A DNA stretch of 6,689 bases. It comes from Verrucomicrobiaceae bacterium (GTDB lineage: Bacteria > Verrucomicrobiota > Verrucomicrobiae > Verrucomicrobiales > Akkermansiaceae). How positions within the stretch are numbered: the stretch's first letter is position 1; each line of letters starts with the position of its first letter. The notes under the pieces were generated by a model. That model did no database searches and had not been told where the DNA came from. It saw only the letters and a list, made by a program, of their open reading frames with translations. The stretch is taken from positions 1 to 6,689 of the forward strand of contig CANBTO010000286.1 of the NCBI GenBank assembly GCA_947372405.1. Reading direction: 5' to 3'. Both the position numbers and the translations under genes were made by a program. Positions 6,280-6,689 of this stretch are shown piece by piece.

Positions 6280-6689
6280 TCACAGTTCAGGTGCGGTCGC
6301 AAGGGCGAGTTCGATCGTCACGGTGGCTTCGGCGAGTTCGGCGCCGGTGAGCACGAGGCGAGGCGGACGGACGAGGTTGTTGCCGAGTTTGCCGCCGCTA
6401 GCGAGGTTCTGCTGGAGCTTGATGAGCTGGACAAATTTCACCACAGTGTCCATCCGCAGCATTGGCAGCATCCAGTGATAGATCGGCATGGCTTCCTCGA
6501 TTTTCCCGCTGGTGGCGAGATCCCAGAGTTTCACGTTGTGCTTCGGAAACGCGCCGCCGACGCCGGTGATCCAAAATTTCGCACCCATGGCGGCACCTTC
6601 GAGCGCACAGTCATCGACGCCAACACCAAGGGCGACCCGGTTGCCGCAGAGCTCACGGATGCCAGCGATGCGGCGGGCGTCGGTGGAGG
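6280..6689 (-). CDS. DapA/DHDPS-superfamily protein, C-terminal part; probable 1-pyrroline-4-hydroxy-2-carboxylate deaminase
   Basis: Only the last 135 residues are present; the frame continues past the right edge. The sequence STDARRIAGIRELCG, the GVDDCALEGAAMGAKFWITG segment (last strands and helices of the TIM barrel) and the tail with LRMDTVVKFVQLIKL and VRPPRL fit the DHDPS/N-acetylneuraminate lyase superfamily. From memory the tail is closest to the hydroxyproline-pathway deaminase group, which forms 2,5-dioxopentanoate from 1-pyrroline-4-hydroxy-2-carboxylate. That product is the substrate of the dehydrogenase encoded next. Alternatives with the same product are 5-dehydro-4-deoxyglucarate dehydratase and 2-keto-3-deoxyarabonate dehydratase. 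The Schiff-base Lys and the catalytic Tyr lie outside the window, so the exact reaction cannot be confirmed. The stop is TGA at 6282-6280. Confidence 0.8.
   Translation of the reverse strand, partial: STDARRIAGIRELCGNRVALGVGVDDCALEGAAMGAKFWITGVGGAFPKHNVKLWDLATSGKIEEAMPIYHWMLPMLRMDTVVKFVQLIKLQQNLASGGKLGNNLVRPPRLVLTGAELAEATVTIELALATAPEL

Overview
The window looks like bacterial DNA of moderately high GC, most likely from Verrucomicrobiota or a related PVC/Bacteroidota-type degrader. That placement is inferred from two secreted GxGYxYP-family proteins (a family common in such polysaccharide degraders), the apparent lack of strong Shine-Dalgarno sites before the recognisable starts, and short palindromes between genes. 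No marker gene settles it.

Left part (1-4000): two paralogous GxGYxYP-type putative glycoside hydrolases face each other, tail to tail. The plus-strand copy (2-2053, cut at its 5' end) is multi-modular: a beta-sandwich-like remnant, the GxGYxYP core, an Ig/NEW3-like module and a C-terminal galactose-binding-like module with a DxDGDG loop. The minus-strand copy (3999-2205) has a signal peptide and only the core. Its frame is broken once near 3430, so it is a recent pseudogene, a programmed frameshift or a sequence error.

Middle part (4000-4629): about 630 bp without a convincing gene. It holds a 49-nt, well-folded 3' half of a tRNA with anticodon CAT (4313-4361), resembling tRNA-Ile2, without a matching 5' half. 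This is the usual scar (attR/attL) of an element integrated into a tRNA 3' end. From its orientation, the simplest reading puts the integrated element to the left, with the two glycoside hydrolases, and the older chromosome to the right. Three GTGCC motifs spaced by multiples of 11 bp lie just right of the fragment and could be recombinase arm sites, which would complicate that reading.

Right part (4630-6689, minus strand): a catabolic gene pair. A DapA/DHDPS-superfamily protein (C-terminal 135 residues in the window) most like the 1-pyrroline-4-hydroxy-2-carboxylate deaminases of hydroxyproline breakdown is followed, after a 75-bp spacer with two perfect stem-loops, by a complete alpha-ketoglutaric semialdehyde (2,5-dioxovalerate) dehydrogenase. 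Together they would form 2,5-dioxopentanoate and oxidise it to 2-oxoglutarate. The dehydrogenase has its catalytic Cys and Glu but has Ile where the family has the cofactor-binding Lys.

I found no CRISPR array, no transposase, no intact RNA gene and no clear undescribed multi-gene system. The best leads are the tRNA scar, the frameshifted paralog and the Lys-to-Ile change.
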